This document shows positions 1 through 8,174 of a stretch of DNA of 64,000 nucleotides, one piece after another. Where the stretch lies: the NCBI GenBank assembly GCA_016869975.1, contig VGCZ01000001.1:62001-126000 (forward strand). Reading direction: 5' to 3'. The notes below the pieces were generated by a model. It did not search any database and was not told where the DNA came from. It was given only the letters and a program-made list of their open reading frames with translations. The stretch's first letter is position 1, and every line of letters begins with the position of its first letter. Source of the stretch: Alphaproteobacteria bacterium (GTDB lineage: Bacteria; Pseudomonadota; Alphaproteobacteria; Reyranellales; Reyranellaceae). A program made the position numbers and the translations under genes.

Positions 1-153
1 GTGATGAAGCTCACAACCTTCACCATCGCCGCGCTGATCGTCATCGTGCTCGGTCTGGCGTTCGGGCTGATCGCCAAGCTGCCGCTGATCGGCTTCGGCG
101 GCATGATCTTCGGGCTGATCGCGCTGATGCTGTGGGCCCTGATCAGCGACTGA
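1..153 (+). CDS. small two-helix membrane protein, unknown function
   Basis: This short frame encodes about 50 residues, almost all hydrophobic, and can form two transmembrane helices (about residues 5-24 and 28-47) joined by a short Lys/Pro turn. It opens at the window edge with GTG followed by ATG at position 4, so the true start may lie upstream. Third positions are mostly G or C, as expected of a real gene here. No family is recognised. It lies on the same strand as argC and just ahead of the argC leader, so it may share a transcript with it. It could be the 3' end of a longer gene. Confidence 0.45.
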   Translation: MMKLTTFTIAALIVIVLGLAFGLIAKLPLIGFGGMIFGLIALMLWALISD

Positions 154-167
154 CCCGGCCAAAGGAC

Positions 168-281
168 ATGCTCAGGAACACGACCCCTTGTGACCGACGC
201 CGACGTCGCCGCACCCCAGCGGCGGCTCTTCAGGCCGCGCGTCGATCCGCGTCCGTCCATGTGGTGACCGTCTCGCCGTAG
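168..281 (+). CDS. candidate Arg-run leader peptide ahead of argC
   Basis: This 37-codon frame contains six consecutive arginine codons (residues 10-15, positions 195-212), a further Arg pair at residues 25-26, and nine Arg in total. It ends about 38 bp before an intrinsic terminator that precedes argC, an arginine biosynthesis gene. That layout is what ribosome-mediated attenuation by arginyl-tRNA supply would need. Against it: the purine-rich AAAGGA (161-166) ends only one base before the ATG, which is too close for normal initiation, and GC3 is lower than in the overlapping frame at 190-267. The call is inference from layout. At most one of the two overlapping frames is likely to be the working leader. 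Confidence 0.33.
   Translation: MLRNTTPCDRRRRRRTPAAALQAARRSASVHVVTVSP
190..267 (+). CDS. alternative Arg-rich mini-ORF in the argC leader
   Basis: A GTG-initiated frame of 25 residues overlaps the 168-281 frame. It has five Arg, including an Arg pair, and ends in Ser-Met-Trp before TGA. Nearly all third positions are G or C, which looks more like real coding than the overlapping frame. The possible ribosome site AGGA (174-177) is 12 nt upstream, which is rather far. Whichever frame is read, translation would finish about 50 nt before the terminator hairpin, leaving room for a competing fold. Function is inferred only from position ahead of argC and from Arg content. Confidence 0.33.
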   Translation: MTDADVAAPQRRLFRPRVDPRPSMW

Positions 282-318
282 GTCCCACAAGCCGGAGCGA
301 CCCCGGCCCGCGTTTCTG

Positions 319-355
319 AACCCCCGCAGCCCTCGGCTTCGGGGGTTTTTTGTTT
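319..355 (+). terminator. intrinsic terminator, possibly an attenuator, before argC
   Basis: Arms AACCCCCG (319-326) and CGGGGGTT (340-347) pair perfectly. The loop holds a second helix, AGCC (328-331) with GGCT (335-338). A T tract runs from 346 to 351, followed by GTTTT. It lies only 26-62 bp before the argC ATG and has no other + strand gene after it, so it either ends an upstream transcript or controls read-through into argC. CCCCG at 301-305 could pair with the 3' arm instead and act as an antiterminator. Confidence 0.75.
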
Positions 356-380
356 TGCCCAACCCCGAAAGGACATCACC

Positions 381-1358
381 ATGAGCATTCGCGTCGGCAT
401 TGTCGGCATCAGCGGTTTTGGCGGCGGCGAGGCGCTGCGCCTGATCGCCAGCCACCCGTCTTTCGAGCTGGTCTACGCCGCGGGCGAGGGCAGCGCCGGC
501 AGCCGTCTGGTGGACCGCTTCCCCGGCGTACCGGCCAAGCTGGCCGAGCTGGTGATCGAGAAATGGGACCCCGCCAACCTGCCGAGGCTCGACGTGCTGT
601 TCGCGTCACTGCCCACGGGCGCCTCGGCCGAGCCGCTGGCGCGCGTGCCGAAGGCGGTGAAGATCGTCGATATCGGCGGCGACCACCGCTACGTCGAGGG
701 TTGGGTGTACGGCCTGGCCGATGTCTGGCCAACCCGGATCGAGGGACAGACCCGCGTCGCCAATCCCGGCTGCTTTCCCGCCGCGGTGCTGACCGCGCTG
801 GCACCGCTGCTCGCCACCCAGCTGATTGAGCCCGGCAACATCGTGATCGACGCCAAGACCGGCATCTCTGGCGCCGGAAGGGGCGGCGGCGACAGCAGGT
901 TCGGCTTCGCCGAGAGCAACGAGAATCTGGTGCCCTATGGCCTGCTCAAGCACACCCACATGCCCGAGATGGCGAGCACCATCGAGCGGCTGAGCGGCGG
1001 CAGCGCGGCCGGGCTGGTGTTCACGCCGCATTTGGTGCCGATGACCCGCGGCGTGCTCGCCACCATGTACTGCCGCGGCCGCGCCACCACGGAGCAATGC
1101 CTGGAAGCGGCCCGGCGCTTCTACGCCGGCCGCGCGTTCGTGCGCGTGACCGACAAGCCGCCGCAGACCAAATGGGCGACGGGATCGAACCTCGCCTTCG
1201 TCGGCTACGCGGCCGATCCCGAGCGCGACCTGGTGATCGCGATGGGCGTGGTCGATAATCTGGGCAAGGGAGCCGCCGGCCAGGCGGTGCAGAACGCGAA
1301 CCTGATCTGCGGCCTGCCGGAAACCGCGGGGCTGGACGGCGCACCGGTTTGGCCGTGA
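381..1358 (+). CDS. argC: N-acetyl-gamma-glutamyl-phosphate reductase
   Basis: ArgC reduces N-acetyl-glutamyl-5-phosphate to the semialdehyde with NADPH, the third step of arginine synthesis, in the cytoplasm. The 325-residue protein starts with a Rossmann segment (VGIVGISGFGGGEALRL, residues 5-21). The catalytic cysteine is Cys131 in ANPGCFPAA, and the His/Arg segment PHLVPMTRGVLAT follows near residue 216. The length fits the type I enzyme. AAGGA lies 7-8 nt before the ATG and fixes the start. The gene is monocistronic by appearance: ndk follows on the opposite strand beyond a terminator. The leader ahead of it, with Arg codons and an intrinsic terminator, suggests arginine-responsive attenuation. 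Confidence 0.96.
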   Translation: MSIRVGIVGISGFGGGEALRLIASHPSFELVYAAGEGSAGSRLVDRFPGVPAKLAELVIEKWDPANLPRLDVLFASLPTGASAEPLARVPKAVKIVDIGGDHRYVEGWVYGLADVWPTRIEGQTRVANPGCFPAAVLTALAPLLATQLIEPGNIVIDAKTGISGAGRGGGDSRFGFAESNENLVPYGLLKHTHMPEMASTIERLSGGSAAGLVFTPHLVPMTRGVLATMYCRGRATTEQCLEAARRFYAGRAFVRVTDKPPQTKWATGSNLAFVGYAADPERDLVIAMGVVDNLGKGAAGQAVQNANLICGLPETAGLDGAPVWP

Positions 1359-1410
1359 TCCAGCGCGCCTCAGAGTGTGCTCGGCTCCGCAATTGCGAGG
1401 CTACAACCGG

Positions 1411-1440
1411 AAGAAAAAAGCGGCCCGCGAGGGCCGCTTT
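1411..1440 (-). terminator. terminator of ndk, shared with argC
   Basis: A perfect 10-bp stem (1417-1426 with 1431-1440) closes a GCGA tetraloop. Read on the minus strand it is followed by a T-rich tract (complement of 1411-1419), making a classical intrinsic terminator just after the ndk stop. On the plus strand the tail is short, so it is weaker for argC. Confidence 0.85.
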
Positions 1441-1464
1441 GTCGATTGAAGCCCGAGCGTCGGC

Positions 1465-1887
1465 TCAGCCGACGATCTCGTTGCCGGCGAAGAAATAGGC
1501 GATCTCGATCGCCGCGTTCTCCGGCGAGTCCGAGCCGTGCACCGAGTTGGCCTCGATCGACTCGGCGAACTCCTTGCGGATGGTGCCGGCGGCGGCGTTG
1601 GCCGGGTTGGTGGCGCCCATGATGTCGCGGTTCTTGGTGATGGCGTTCTCGCCCTCGAGCACCTGGATAACCACGGGCCCCGAGGTCATGAACGACACCA
1701 GGTCCTTGAAGAATGGCCTGGCCTTGTGCACGCCATAGAAGGTCTCGGCCTGCTGCTGGGTCATCTGGATCCGCCGCTGGGCGACGATCCGCAGGCCGGC
1801 GTCCTCGAACTTGGCGTTGATCTTGCCCGTGAGGTTGCGACGCGTGGCGTCCGGCTTGATGATCGAAAACGTGCGCTCCAAGGCCAT
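1465..1887 (-). CDS. ndk: nucleoside diphosphate kinase
   Basis: Ndk moves the gamma phosphate of ATP to other nucleoside diphosphates through a phosphohistidine and balances NTP and dNTP pools. The 140-residue length is standard. The start [11 protein letters not shown] carries the family lysine, and the active-site histidine is His117 in [11 protein letters not shown]. The gene runs toward argC and is closed by the perfect hairpin after its stop codon. Upstream on its own strand lies only an intergenic gap with one REP-like hairpin before the divergent ABC-F gene. Confidence 0.97.
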   Translation of the reverse strand: MALERTFSIIKPDATRRNLTGKINAKFEDAGLRIVAQRRIQMTQQQAETFYGVHKARPFFKDLVSFMTSGPVVIQVLEGENAITKNRDIMGATNPANAAAGTIRKEFAESIEANSVHGSDSPENAAIEIAYFFAGNEIVG

Positions 1888-1971
1888 GTCATTGCTCCGC
1901 CTGCGGAAAAAGTGGCCGGCTTATAGACGCAAAGGCGGGCCGGCGGCAACCGGCGTACGGAGGGCCCGGCT

Positions 1972-2001
1972 CCACCTTCGCCCGCCAGCAGGGGAAGGTA
2001 G
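1972..2001. repeat. REP-like hairpin, family B (CCTTC...GAAGG)
   Basis: This imperfect palindrome (CCACCTTCGCCC ... GGGGAAGGTAG) lies between the divergent ndk and ABC-F genes. It belongs to a short hairpin family seen at seven further intergenic places in this window, for example 22662, 47875 and 59264. Confidence 0.6.
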
Positions 2002-2046
2002 ACACGCTTTGACGGACTCATCACCCGTGCTAGAGCCGCGCCCGCC

Positions 2047-3978
2047 ATGTTGCATATCAACGACCTCACCTACCGCGTCGCCGGGCGGCTGCTTTTCGAG
2101 CGCGCAACGGCTGCAATTCCGGCCGGCCATCGCGTCGGTCTGGTGGGGCGCAACGGCACCGGCAAGTCGACCCTGCTGCGCCTGATCCGCGGCGACATCG
2201 CGCCCGATGGCGGCTCGATTTCGGTGCCGCAGAGCGCCCGGGTCGGAGAGGTGGCGCAGGAGGCGCCCGGCGGCCCGACCCTGGTGATCGACGAGGTGCT
2301 GGCCGCCGATCGCGAGCGCGCCGCCCTGCTGGAAGAGGCCGAGCACACGAGCGACGCGCATCGCATCGCCGAGATCCACGAGCGGCTGATCGACATCGGC
2401 GCACACGCCGCGCCGTCGAAAGCCGCGACCATCCTCAACGGTCTGGGCTTCGACCACGACGCGCAGAACCGCCCGCTGGAGGAGTTCTCCGGGGGCTGGC
2501 GCATGCGCGTCGGTCTGGCCTGCGCGCTCTTCGCCGAGCCCGACCTGCTGCTGCTCGACGAGCCCAGCAACCACCTCGACATCGAGGCCAAGCTCTGGCT
2601 CGCCGATTATCTGCGCACCTATCCCCGCACCATCGTGCTGGTGAGCCACGACCGCGAGCTGCTCAACGCGGTGTGCACGGGCATCGTCCATATCGACAAC
2701 CTCAAGCTCGTCTCCTACGCCGGGAACTACGACCGCTTCGAGCGCACCCGGCGCGAGCAGGCCGAGCGGCTGGCGGTGATGGCGAGCCGCCAGATGGCCG
2801 AGCGCAAGCGCATCCAGGCCTTCGTCGATCGCTTCAAGGCCAAGGCGAGCAAGGCGCGCCAGGCGCAGTCGCGCGTCAAGCTGCTGGAGAAGATGGAACC
2901 GATCGTGCCGATGAACGAGGAGAGCGCGATCGAGTTCAGCTTCCCGCAGCCGCAGGAACTGGCGCCGCCGATCATCACCATGGAACGCGCCGCCGTCGGC
3001 TACGTCGCGGACACGCCGGTGCTGAGCAAGCTCGACCTGCGCATCGACATGGAAGACCGCATCGCGCTGCTCGGCCAGAACGGCAACGGCAAGTCGACCT
3101 TCATTCGTCTTCTGGCCGACCGCCTGAAACCGATGGCCGGCTCGGTGCGGCGCTCCGGCAAGCTGCGCGTCGGCTACTTCTCGCAGCAGCAGGAAGAGGA
3201 GCTCGATTTCGAGGCGACGCCCTTCGAGCTGATGCGCCGGCTTATGCCGCTGGAGCCGCCGGTCAAGGTACGGGCACAGCTCGGACGGTTCATGTTCTCG
3301 GCCGACAAAGCCGACCGCAAGGTGAAGTCGCTGTCGGGCGGCGAGAAGACGCGCCTGCTCTTCGCGCTGATGACCAAGGACGCGCCGCACATCCTGATGC
3401 TCGACGAGCCGACCAACCACCTCGACATGGATTCACGCTCGGCGCTGGTCGAGGCGCTCAACGAGTACGACGGCGCGGTGATCCTGGTGAGCCACGATTC
3501 CTCGCTGGTGCGTCTCGTGGCCGACCAGCTCTGGCTGGTGGCCGAGGGCACCTGCAAGGTCTACGACGGCGATCTCGACGACTACGAGCGCGGCTTGCTG
3601 CGCGAGCGTCGCGGCGAGCGCGTCGAGGACAAGCCGGCCAAGGTGGCGCCGGTCGCCGCCGTCGCGGCGGTCGAGGATACGTCGGCTGCGGCGCGCAAGG
3701 ACCGCAAGCGCCTGGACGCCGAGACTCGTCAGCGCCTGGCGCCGCTGCGCCGCGCGCTGGAGCGTGCCGAGAAGAGTGTCGCGGCGATCGAAGCCAAGCG
3801 CACCGAGGTCACGACCAAGCTGGCCGACCCCACGCTGTACGAAGGCTCGGGCGAAGAGGTGCGCCGGCTGCAGATCGAGATGGGCCACCTCCAGCGCGAT
3901 CTCACCACCGCCGAGGAAGCCTGGGTCGCGGCCCAGGAGGCGCTCGACGCCGCGCAAGCGGAAGCCGACGCGGCGTAG
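2047..3978 (+). CDS. ABC-F family ATPase (YheS/Uup type)
   Basis: The protein has two ABC ATPase domains in one 643-residue chain and no membrane segments, the mark of ABC-F proteins, which act on ribosomes. Walker A motifs are GRNGTGKST (residues 34-42) and GQNGNGKST in the second half. Signature motifs are FSGGW and LSGGEK, each followed by LDEPSNHLD or LDEPTNHLD. A charged linker rich in Arg, Lys and Ala joins the domains, and a C-terminal coiled-coil tail (about residues 545-643) resembles YheS and Uup. Length and opening residues are closest to YheS. The role in translation is family knowledge, not visible here. The gene stands alone and a palindromic repeat follows its stop codon. Confidence 0.93.
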   Translation: MLHINDLTYRVAGRLLFERATAAIPAGHRVGLVGRNGTGKSTLLRLIRGDIAPDGGSISVPQSARVGEVAQEAPGGPTLVIDEVLAADRERAALLEEAEHTSDAHRIAEIHERLIDIGAHAAPSKAATILNGLGFDHDAQNRPLEEFSGGWRMRVGLACALFAEPDLLLLDEPSNHLDIEAKLWLADYLRTYPRTIVLVSHDRELLNAVCTGIVHIDNLKLVSYAGNYDRFERTRREQAERLAVMASRQMAERKRIQAFVDRFKAKASKARQAQSRVKLLEKMEPIVPMNEESAIEFSFPQPQELAPPIITMERAAVGYVADTPVLSKLDLRIDMEDRIALLGQNGNGKSTFIRLLADRLKPMAGSVRRSGKLRVGYFSQQQEEELDFEATPFELMRRLMPLEPPVKVRAQLGRFMFSADKADRKVKSLSGGEKTRLLFALMTKDAPHILMLDEPTNHLDMDSRSALVEALNEYDGAVILVSHDSSLVRLVADQLWLVAEGTCKVYDGDLDDYERGLLRERRGERVEDKPAKVAPVAAVAAVEDTSAAARKDRKRLDAETRQRLAPLRRALERAEKSVAAIEAKRTEVTTKLADPTLYEGSGEEVRRLQIEMGHLQRDLTTAEEAWVAAQEALDAAQAEADAA

Positions 3979-3981
3979 TCG

Positions 3982-4014
3982 CCTGTCATGCTTCGCTTCG
4001 CTCAGGATGACAGG
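3982..4014. repeat. short palindromic repeat, family A
   Basis: Arms CCTGTCAT (3982-3989) and ATGACAGG (4007-4014) flank GCTTCGCTTCGCTCAGG. It looks like a shortened member of the longer family A palindromes at 29052, 34586, 49211 and 54397. It lies between the convergent ABC-F and HAD genes and may help end transcripts. Confidence 0.65.
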
Positions 4015-4018
4015 CGGG

Positions 4019-4636
4019 TCAACCGTCCGCGTCGAGGAACTGCTCGATCTGCCGGCGTTCGCGATAGAGATAGGCGCGCCAGCCGCAGGCGCGGGCGCCG
4101 TCGACATTGGCCGCTGAGTCGTCGAAGAAGGCGATCGAGCGGGCGGTGTTCACGCCCATGCGCTGCTGCGCATTGGTGAAGAACACGCGATCGGGCTTGC
4201 ACACGCCCAGCGCCGCCGAATAGATCACCTCGGCGATCCCCTCGCCCAGCGCGCCGGTCTGGCGCAGGTATTCGACGCGATGGTGCTCCTGGTTGGTCGC
4301 GAGATAGACGCGCCCACCGGTGCGCGCGCTCCAGGCGCGGACAAGGCGCAGCAGGTCCTCGTCGATCAGCCTGTCGCGGTCGAACCAGTAACTCACGAAC
4401 GCCGCGACGCGGTCGCCCAGACCGATGGTCTCGAAATACTCACCCAGCGCGGCGAAGAGATCGCGTCGGCCGCGCAACACGTCCTGGAAGCCGACGCGGA
4501 AAAAGCCGGCAGCGAGTTTCTCGTGCGTGAAACCCCAATCGGCCTCGAGGTCGCGATGCCAGGGCATCGGGCCGAAGGGATCACTGCGGTTCACCACGCC
4601 GTCGAGGTCGAGGACCAGAGTGGTGCCACCGGCCAT
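4019..4636 (-). CDS. HAD-superfamily hydrolase, subfamily IA-like
   Basis: The 205-residue protein has the four HAD motifs in order: DLDGVV with nucleophile Asp10 and acid Asp12, ATNQE (motif II), the motif III lysine in GVCKPDRVFF, and FFDDS (motif IV). The helical cap between motifs I and II is of the C1 type. Such enzymes remove phosphate from small metabolites; the substrate cannot be read from sequence. The stop codon of the upstream MFS gene directly abuts its ATG, so the two are almost certainly translated from one mRNA. Confidence 0.85.
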   Translation of the reverse strand: MAGGTTLVLDLDGVVNRSDPFGPMPWHRDLEADWGFTHEKLAAGFFRVGFQDVLRGRRDLFAALGEYFETIGLGDRVAAFVSYWFDRDRLIDEDLLRLVRAWSARTGGRVYLATNQEHHRVEYLRQTGALGEGIAEVIYSAALGVCKPDRVFFTNAQQRMGVNTARSIAFFDDSAANVDGARACGWRAYLYRERRQIEQFLDADG

Positions 4637-5887
4637 CTACGCCGCCGCGAGCTTCTGCGACACGGAGATGCGGCGAATGGTGATCACCGAGGCCATCGCC
4701 ATGAGGAACAGCACGGCGGTCATGATCAGGATGCCCTTCGGCATGCCGTGATCCATCATGTAGCCGAAGATCAGCGGCCCGATCGCCGAGCCGATGTCGA
4801 GGCCCGAATAGACGAAGCCGAACACCTTGCCCGACGCGCCCGGCGGGGTAGCCTTTCGCACGATCATGTCGCGCGACGGGCCGGTAGCGCCCGAGCTGAA
4901 GCCGGCCAGCGCCATCAGCAACGCCGTGCCGATGAATGGCAGGGCCGCCGTCGCGCAGAAGCCCATGAACAGGGCGGCGCAAAGCAGGCCGATGGCGGCG
5001 ACGCGGTCGTGCCGGTCGGTGCGATCCGCCAGCCAGCCGCCGGTCACCACCCCGAAGGCGCTGCCGACGTAGTAGGCGATCACCGCGTTGGCCGCCATCT
5101 TGGGCGTGATGTCGTAGATCGAGGCCAGGGCCTGCGAGCCGAAGGCGTTGATGCTGGGTCCGGTCATCGCGGCGAAGACGAAATAGACCATGCACATCAG
5201 GATCGGCGCGGAAAACAGCACCGCCAGCGACACCGAGCCGACGCCACGCGCGCCATGGCGGCCGCCCGCCGCCGCCGCGCCATCGGTGCGAATCACGCGG
5301 TGGTCGACATATAGGTTCGACGTCGCGGCGATGATCATCGCCATGGCGATGCCGATGGAGCCGGCGATCATCGCGGCGGAGCGCCAGCCCACAGTCTCCG
5401 ACAGGAACCACATCAGCGCGATCGAGGCCGGCCAGCCCAGCGTGCCGAACAGGCCGTGCGTGCCATAGGCGCGCCCGAGCCGCGGCGGCGAGACCGAGGC
5501 GTTGAGGATGGCGAAGTCGCAGGGGTGGAAAACGCAATTGCCGATACCTGCCACGACCGCCAGCACGACGAGGTGCCAGTAGCTCTGGGCGAAACCGGCC
5601 AGCGCCAGGGCGGCGCCGATCAGCGCCAGGCCACCGACCAGCAGTCGCCGGGCGCCGTAGCGGTCGACGGCGATACCGGCCAGCATCTGGCCGATGCAGG
5701 AGGTTACCGACATCACCGTCAGCAGCGCGCCCAGCTCGGTGAAGGAGACCTGGAAAGCGTCCTTCATCGGCCCGAACAGCGGCGGCAAGGCCTGCTGGTA
5801 GAAGTGGCTGATGCCGTGGGCCACGCCGATCAGGCCCATGACCTGGAAATCGCGACGTGGGGGATTGTCGAGAGCGGACGCCGTCAT
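4637..5887 (-). CDS. major facilitator superfamily transporter
   Basis: The 416-residue protein has about twelve hydrophobic helices, with a cytoplasmic loop in the middle (around residues 190-215, rich in Ala, Gly and charged residues). The GIAVDRYGARRLLVGG segment matches the MFS loop 2-3 signature (G-x3-D-R-x-G-x-R), and GGWLADRTDRHDR is its partner in the second half. It acts in the inner membrane. Substrate is unknown; the opening resembles permeases annotated as nitrate or sugar-phosphate transporters, which is too weak to name one. It is the first gene of a two-gene unit with the HAD hydrolase. Confidence 0.88.
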   Translation of the reverse strand: MTASALDNPPRRDFQVMGLIGVAHGISHFYQQALPPLFGPMKDAFQVSFTELGALLTVMSVTSCIGQMLAGIAVDRYGARRLLVGGLALIGAALALAGFAQSYWHLVVLAVVAGIGNCVFHPCDFAILNASVSPPRLGRAYGTHGLFGTLGWPASIALMWFLSETVGWRSAAMIAGSIGIAMAMIIAATSNLYVDHRVIRTDGAAAAGGRHGARGVGSVSLAVLFSAPILMCMVYFVFAAMTGPSINAFGSQALASIYDITPKMAANAVIAYYVGSAFGVVTGGWLADRTDRHDRVAAIGLLCAALFMGFCATAALPFIGTALLMALAGFSSGATGPSRDMIVRKATPPGASGKVFGFVYSGLDIGSAIGPLIFGYMMDHGMPKGILIMTAVLFLMAMASVITIRRISVSQKLAAA

Positions 5888-5996
5888 GCCGGTCCTTGTA
5901 GCCGCCGCGCGGCGGCCAAGGCCACGTCAGATTGTCCGCATTATGGGCGAAGCCAGCGCCCAGCGCGCCGGCCGAACGGCATGGCTGCCATGCCGC

Positions 5997-6266
5997 TCAG
6001 CGATCCGGCAGCGGGATCTTGGCCTGGGCGAGCTTGGTCTCGAGGACCGGGATGCCGTCGGCGAAGCGTCCGTTGCGGCAGCGATCGATCGCTGCGTCGG
6101 CCACGCCGTCGCGCGCCGTCCCGCCAAACCGCTTGATCCGCGCGACATAGCGCTCGTGCATCTCGTAGAGCCGCTCGCAATAGGCCAGGTCGCGATTGGC
6201 CTGCGCCTGTGCCTGCGCCACCGGGGCGATCAACACCAGCCCGATGGCGATCATGAGTGTCCGCAT
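5997..6266 (-). CDS. secreted mini-protein, tandem family copy 1
   Basis: The 89-residue protein has a signal peptide ending near AQAQA (about residue 22). The mature part of about 67 residues follows the pattern DLAYCERLYEMHERYVARI ... DRCRNGRFADGIPVLETKL. It is the most divergent of three adjacent paralogues (5997-6266, 6322-6588, 6675-6941). Two conserved cysteines, one in YCE and one in RCR, could form a periplasmic disulfide. No function is recognised. GC-rich third positions and conservation among the copies support real coding. It lies downstream of the other two on the same strand. Confidence 0.78.
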   Translation of the reverse strand: MRTLMIAIGLVLIAPVAQAQAQANRDLAYCERLYEMHERYVARIKRFGGTARDGVADAAIDRCRNGRFADGIPVLETKLAQAKIPLPDR

Positions 6267-6321
6267 GACGTCCTCCTCGACCGACCAATCTACGCGCCAG
6301 TCGGGGCGGAATCATGGCGGC

Positions 6322-6588
6322 TCAGCGCCGGGGCAGGTTGAACAGGTTGTCGCGCAGCTTCTTCTCGAGCACCGGGATGCCGGCCGCGGTGTTGCCGCGA
6401 CGGCACTGCTCGACGGCGCCGATGGCGTCGACACCGCTGGTCGATCGGCTCTCGCCGCGCGGCGCGATGTAACGGTCGAAGGTGGCGTAGAGGCTCTCGC
6501 AATAGGTCAGATCGCCAGATCCCGTCTGCGCCATGGCGGTGCCAGACAGCGACAGGCCCAGAACGGCCAACCCGATCAGTCTCAACAT
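6322..6588 (-). CDS. secreted mini-protein, tandem family copy 2
   Basis: The 88-residue protein has a signal peptide cleaved about after GTAMA (residue 20). The mature part contains DLTYCESLYATFDRYIAPR and, further on, QCRRGNTAAGIPVLEKKLRD. The last 20 residues are nearly identical to copy 3, so this duplication is recent. Both cysteines are kept. I start it at the ATG whose product opens directly with the signal sequence; longer in-frame starts would add a non-signal N-terminus. Likely periplasmic; function unknown. Confidence 0.82.
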   Translation of the reverse strand: MLRLIGLAVLGLSLSGTAMAQTGSGDLTYCESLYATFDRYIAPRGESRSTSGVDAIGAVEQCRRGNTAAGIPVLEKKLRDNLFNLPRR

Positions 6589-6674
6589 GGCTTCCCCAAC
6601 GATAACGCTGGCGCGGTCCACGCCCACGTCCCCCAGGGGGTTGCGGCGCTTGGAACTCAAGAACGGCGGGAAAC

Positions 6675-6941
6675 TCAACGCGCCGGCAAGGTGAAGCGGT
6701 TGTCGCGCAGCTTCTTCTCGAGGGTCGGGATGCCGCCGGCCGGATTGCCGCGACGACACTGGTCGACCGACGCGATGGCGTCGACGCCGCCGGTGATCTG
6801 CCCCTGGCTGCGCGGCGCGATATAGCGCTCCCAGGTCGCATAGAGTCGTTCGCAATAGGCGAGATCGTCGGATTGCGCGTGCGCCACGCCGATGTGGCCC
6901 AGCGACGTGGCGAGGACGAGCGCGGCAAGGACTGTTCGCAT
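6675..6941 (-). CDS. secreted mini-protein, tandem family copy 3
   Basis: The 88-residue protein has a signal peptide ending at AHA (about residue 22). The mature region contains DLAYCERLYATWERYIAPR, then GVDAIASVDQCRRGN and a final GIPTLEKKLRDNRFTLPAR. It matches copy 2 nearly residue for residue in the second half. The start is the ATG opening the signal peptide; a longer frame starts 60 bp upstream. It is the first of the three tandem copies and diverges from the cyclase gene, so the promoter of the set should lie in 6942-7090. Confidence 0.82.
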   Translation of the reverse strand: MRTVLAALVLATSLGHIGVAHAQSDDLAYCERLYATWERYIAPRSQGQITGGVDAIASVDQCRRGNPAGGIPTLEKKLRDNRFTLPAR

Positions 6942-7100
6942 GGATTTCCCCAAAAGTTGAGGCCACCCAATCTGCGCCATCGCCGCCTCGCGCGGGGTCA
7001 CATCGGCTTGACCTCAACCGGCCTTGATCGGCCGTGAGCGCGCCGCTTCACGCCGGCTTGTCGCTGTCCTACGCTCCGCGCCATCGAGGATGGAGGAAAC

Positions 7101-8135
7101 ATGACCAAGCGCTGGAAGCATCGGCCGGAGGGTTCGACCTGGGGCGATTGGGGCGACGACGACCAGCTCGGCCGGCTCAACCTGATCACCCCGGAGAAGG
7201 TCAAGCAGGGCATCGCCGAGGTGAAGGAGGGCCTGAGCTTCTGCCTGTCGCTGGCGCTCGACTATCCCGGCGGCAACGTGCTCAATCCGCGCCGCCTGCC
7301 GCCAGTGCTGTCGCCGACCGGCGACGAGAACGGCTGGCGCTTCAACTTCCTCACCAAGAACGTCGATCCACGCTTTATCGACGTCGCCTGCGACGATCGC
7401 GTGATGCTGACCCTGCAGTATTCGACGCAGTGGGACACGCTGGCTCATGTGGGCGCGATGTTCGACGCGGACGGGGACGGCGTGCCTGAAGCGCTCTACT
7501 ACAACGGCTTCCGCGCCGGCGAGGACATCTGCGGTCCTGGCCCATCGGCCGACATCGACGGCTGCGGCCACACCTCCTACGCGCGCAAGCTCGGCGTCGA
7601 GAACATGGCGGTGAAGGCGATCCAGGGTCGCGGCGTCATGGTCGATCTCGAGAAGCACTATGGCCGAGGCCACGTCTTCGTCGACTACGAAATGTTCATG
7701 CGCGCCCTGGAGGCCGACAAGGTGGTCGTCGAGAAAGGCGACATGCTGCTACTGCACACCGCCTTCACCGTCGAGGTGATGGGCATGAACAAGAAGCCGG
7801 CCGATCGCATCCATGCCATGTGCTGCGTGCTCGATGGCCGCGACGAGAAGCTGCTGCAGTGGATCAGCGACAGCGGCATCGCGGCCCTGATCGCCGACAA
7901 CTACGGCGTCGAGGCGGTGCCGGCGCGCCCAGGCAAGGGTGACAAGCACCCGTCGCTGCCGCTGCACCATCACTGCCTGTTCAAGCTCGGCCTGAACCTG
8001 GGCGAGATCTGGTGGCTGCACGATCTCGCGATGTGGCTGCGCAAGGCCGGTCGCTCGCGCTTCCTGCTCACCGCGCCGCCTTTGCGCCTGCCCGGCGCGG
8101 TGGGTTCGCCGGCGACGCCGGTGGCGACGGTCTGA
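7101..8135 (+). CDS. cyclase-family metal-dependent hydrolase
   Basis: The 344-residue protein belongs to the family that includes bacterial kynurenine formamidase and polyketide cyclase-like proteins (Pfam Cyclase). The metal-site segment reads YSTQWDTLAHVGAMFDADGD (near residues 108-127), where the usual HGTHxDAPxH is replaced by DTLAHV, as in the larger members of the family. GVMVDL and DMLLLHTAF are the usual core strands. A GAGGAAAC site lies about 7 nt upstream of the ATG. The likely reaction is hydrolysis of an amide or ester; the substrate is not predictable. It stands alone between divergent and convergent neighbours. Confidence 0.82.
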   Translation: MTKRWKHRPEGSTWGDWGDDDQLGRLNLITPEKVKQGIAEVKEGLSFCLSLALDYPGGNVLNPRRLPPVLSPTGDENGWRFNFLTKNVDPRFIDVACDDRVMLTLQYSTQWDTLAHVGAMFDADGDGVPEALYYNGFRAGEDICGPGPSADIDGCGHTSYARKLGVENMAVKAIQGRGVMVDLEKHYGRGHVFVDYEMFMRALEADKVVVEKGDMLLLHTAFTVEVMGMNKKPADRIHAMCCVLDGRDEKLLQWISDSGIAALIADNYGVEAVPARPGKGDKHPSLPLHHHCLFKLGLNLGEIWWLHDLAMWLRKAGRSRFLLTAPPLRLPGAVGSPATPVATV

Positions 8136-8174
8136 CGGCCGCGGCCCTGCCCGGTTCAATATGAAAATCCATCG

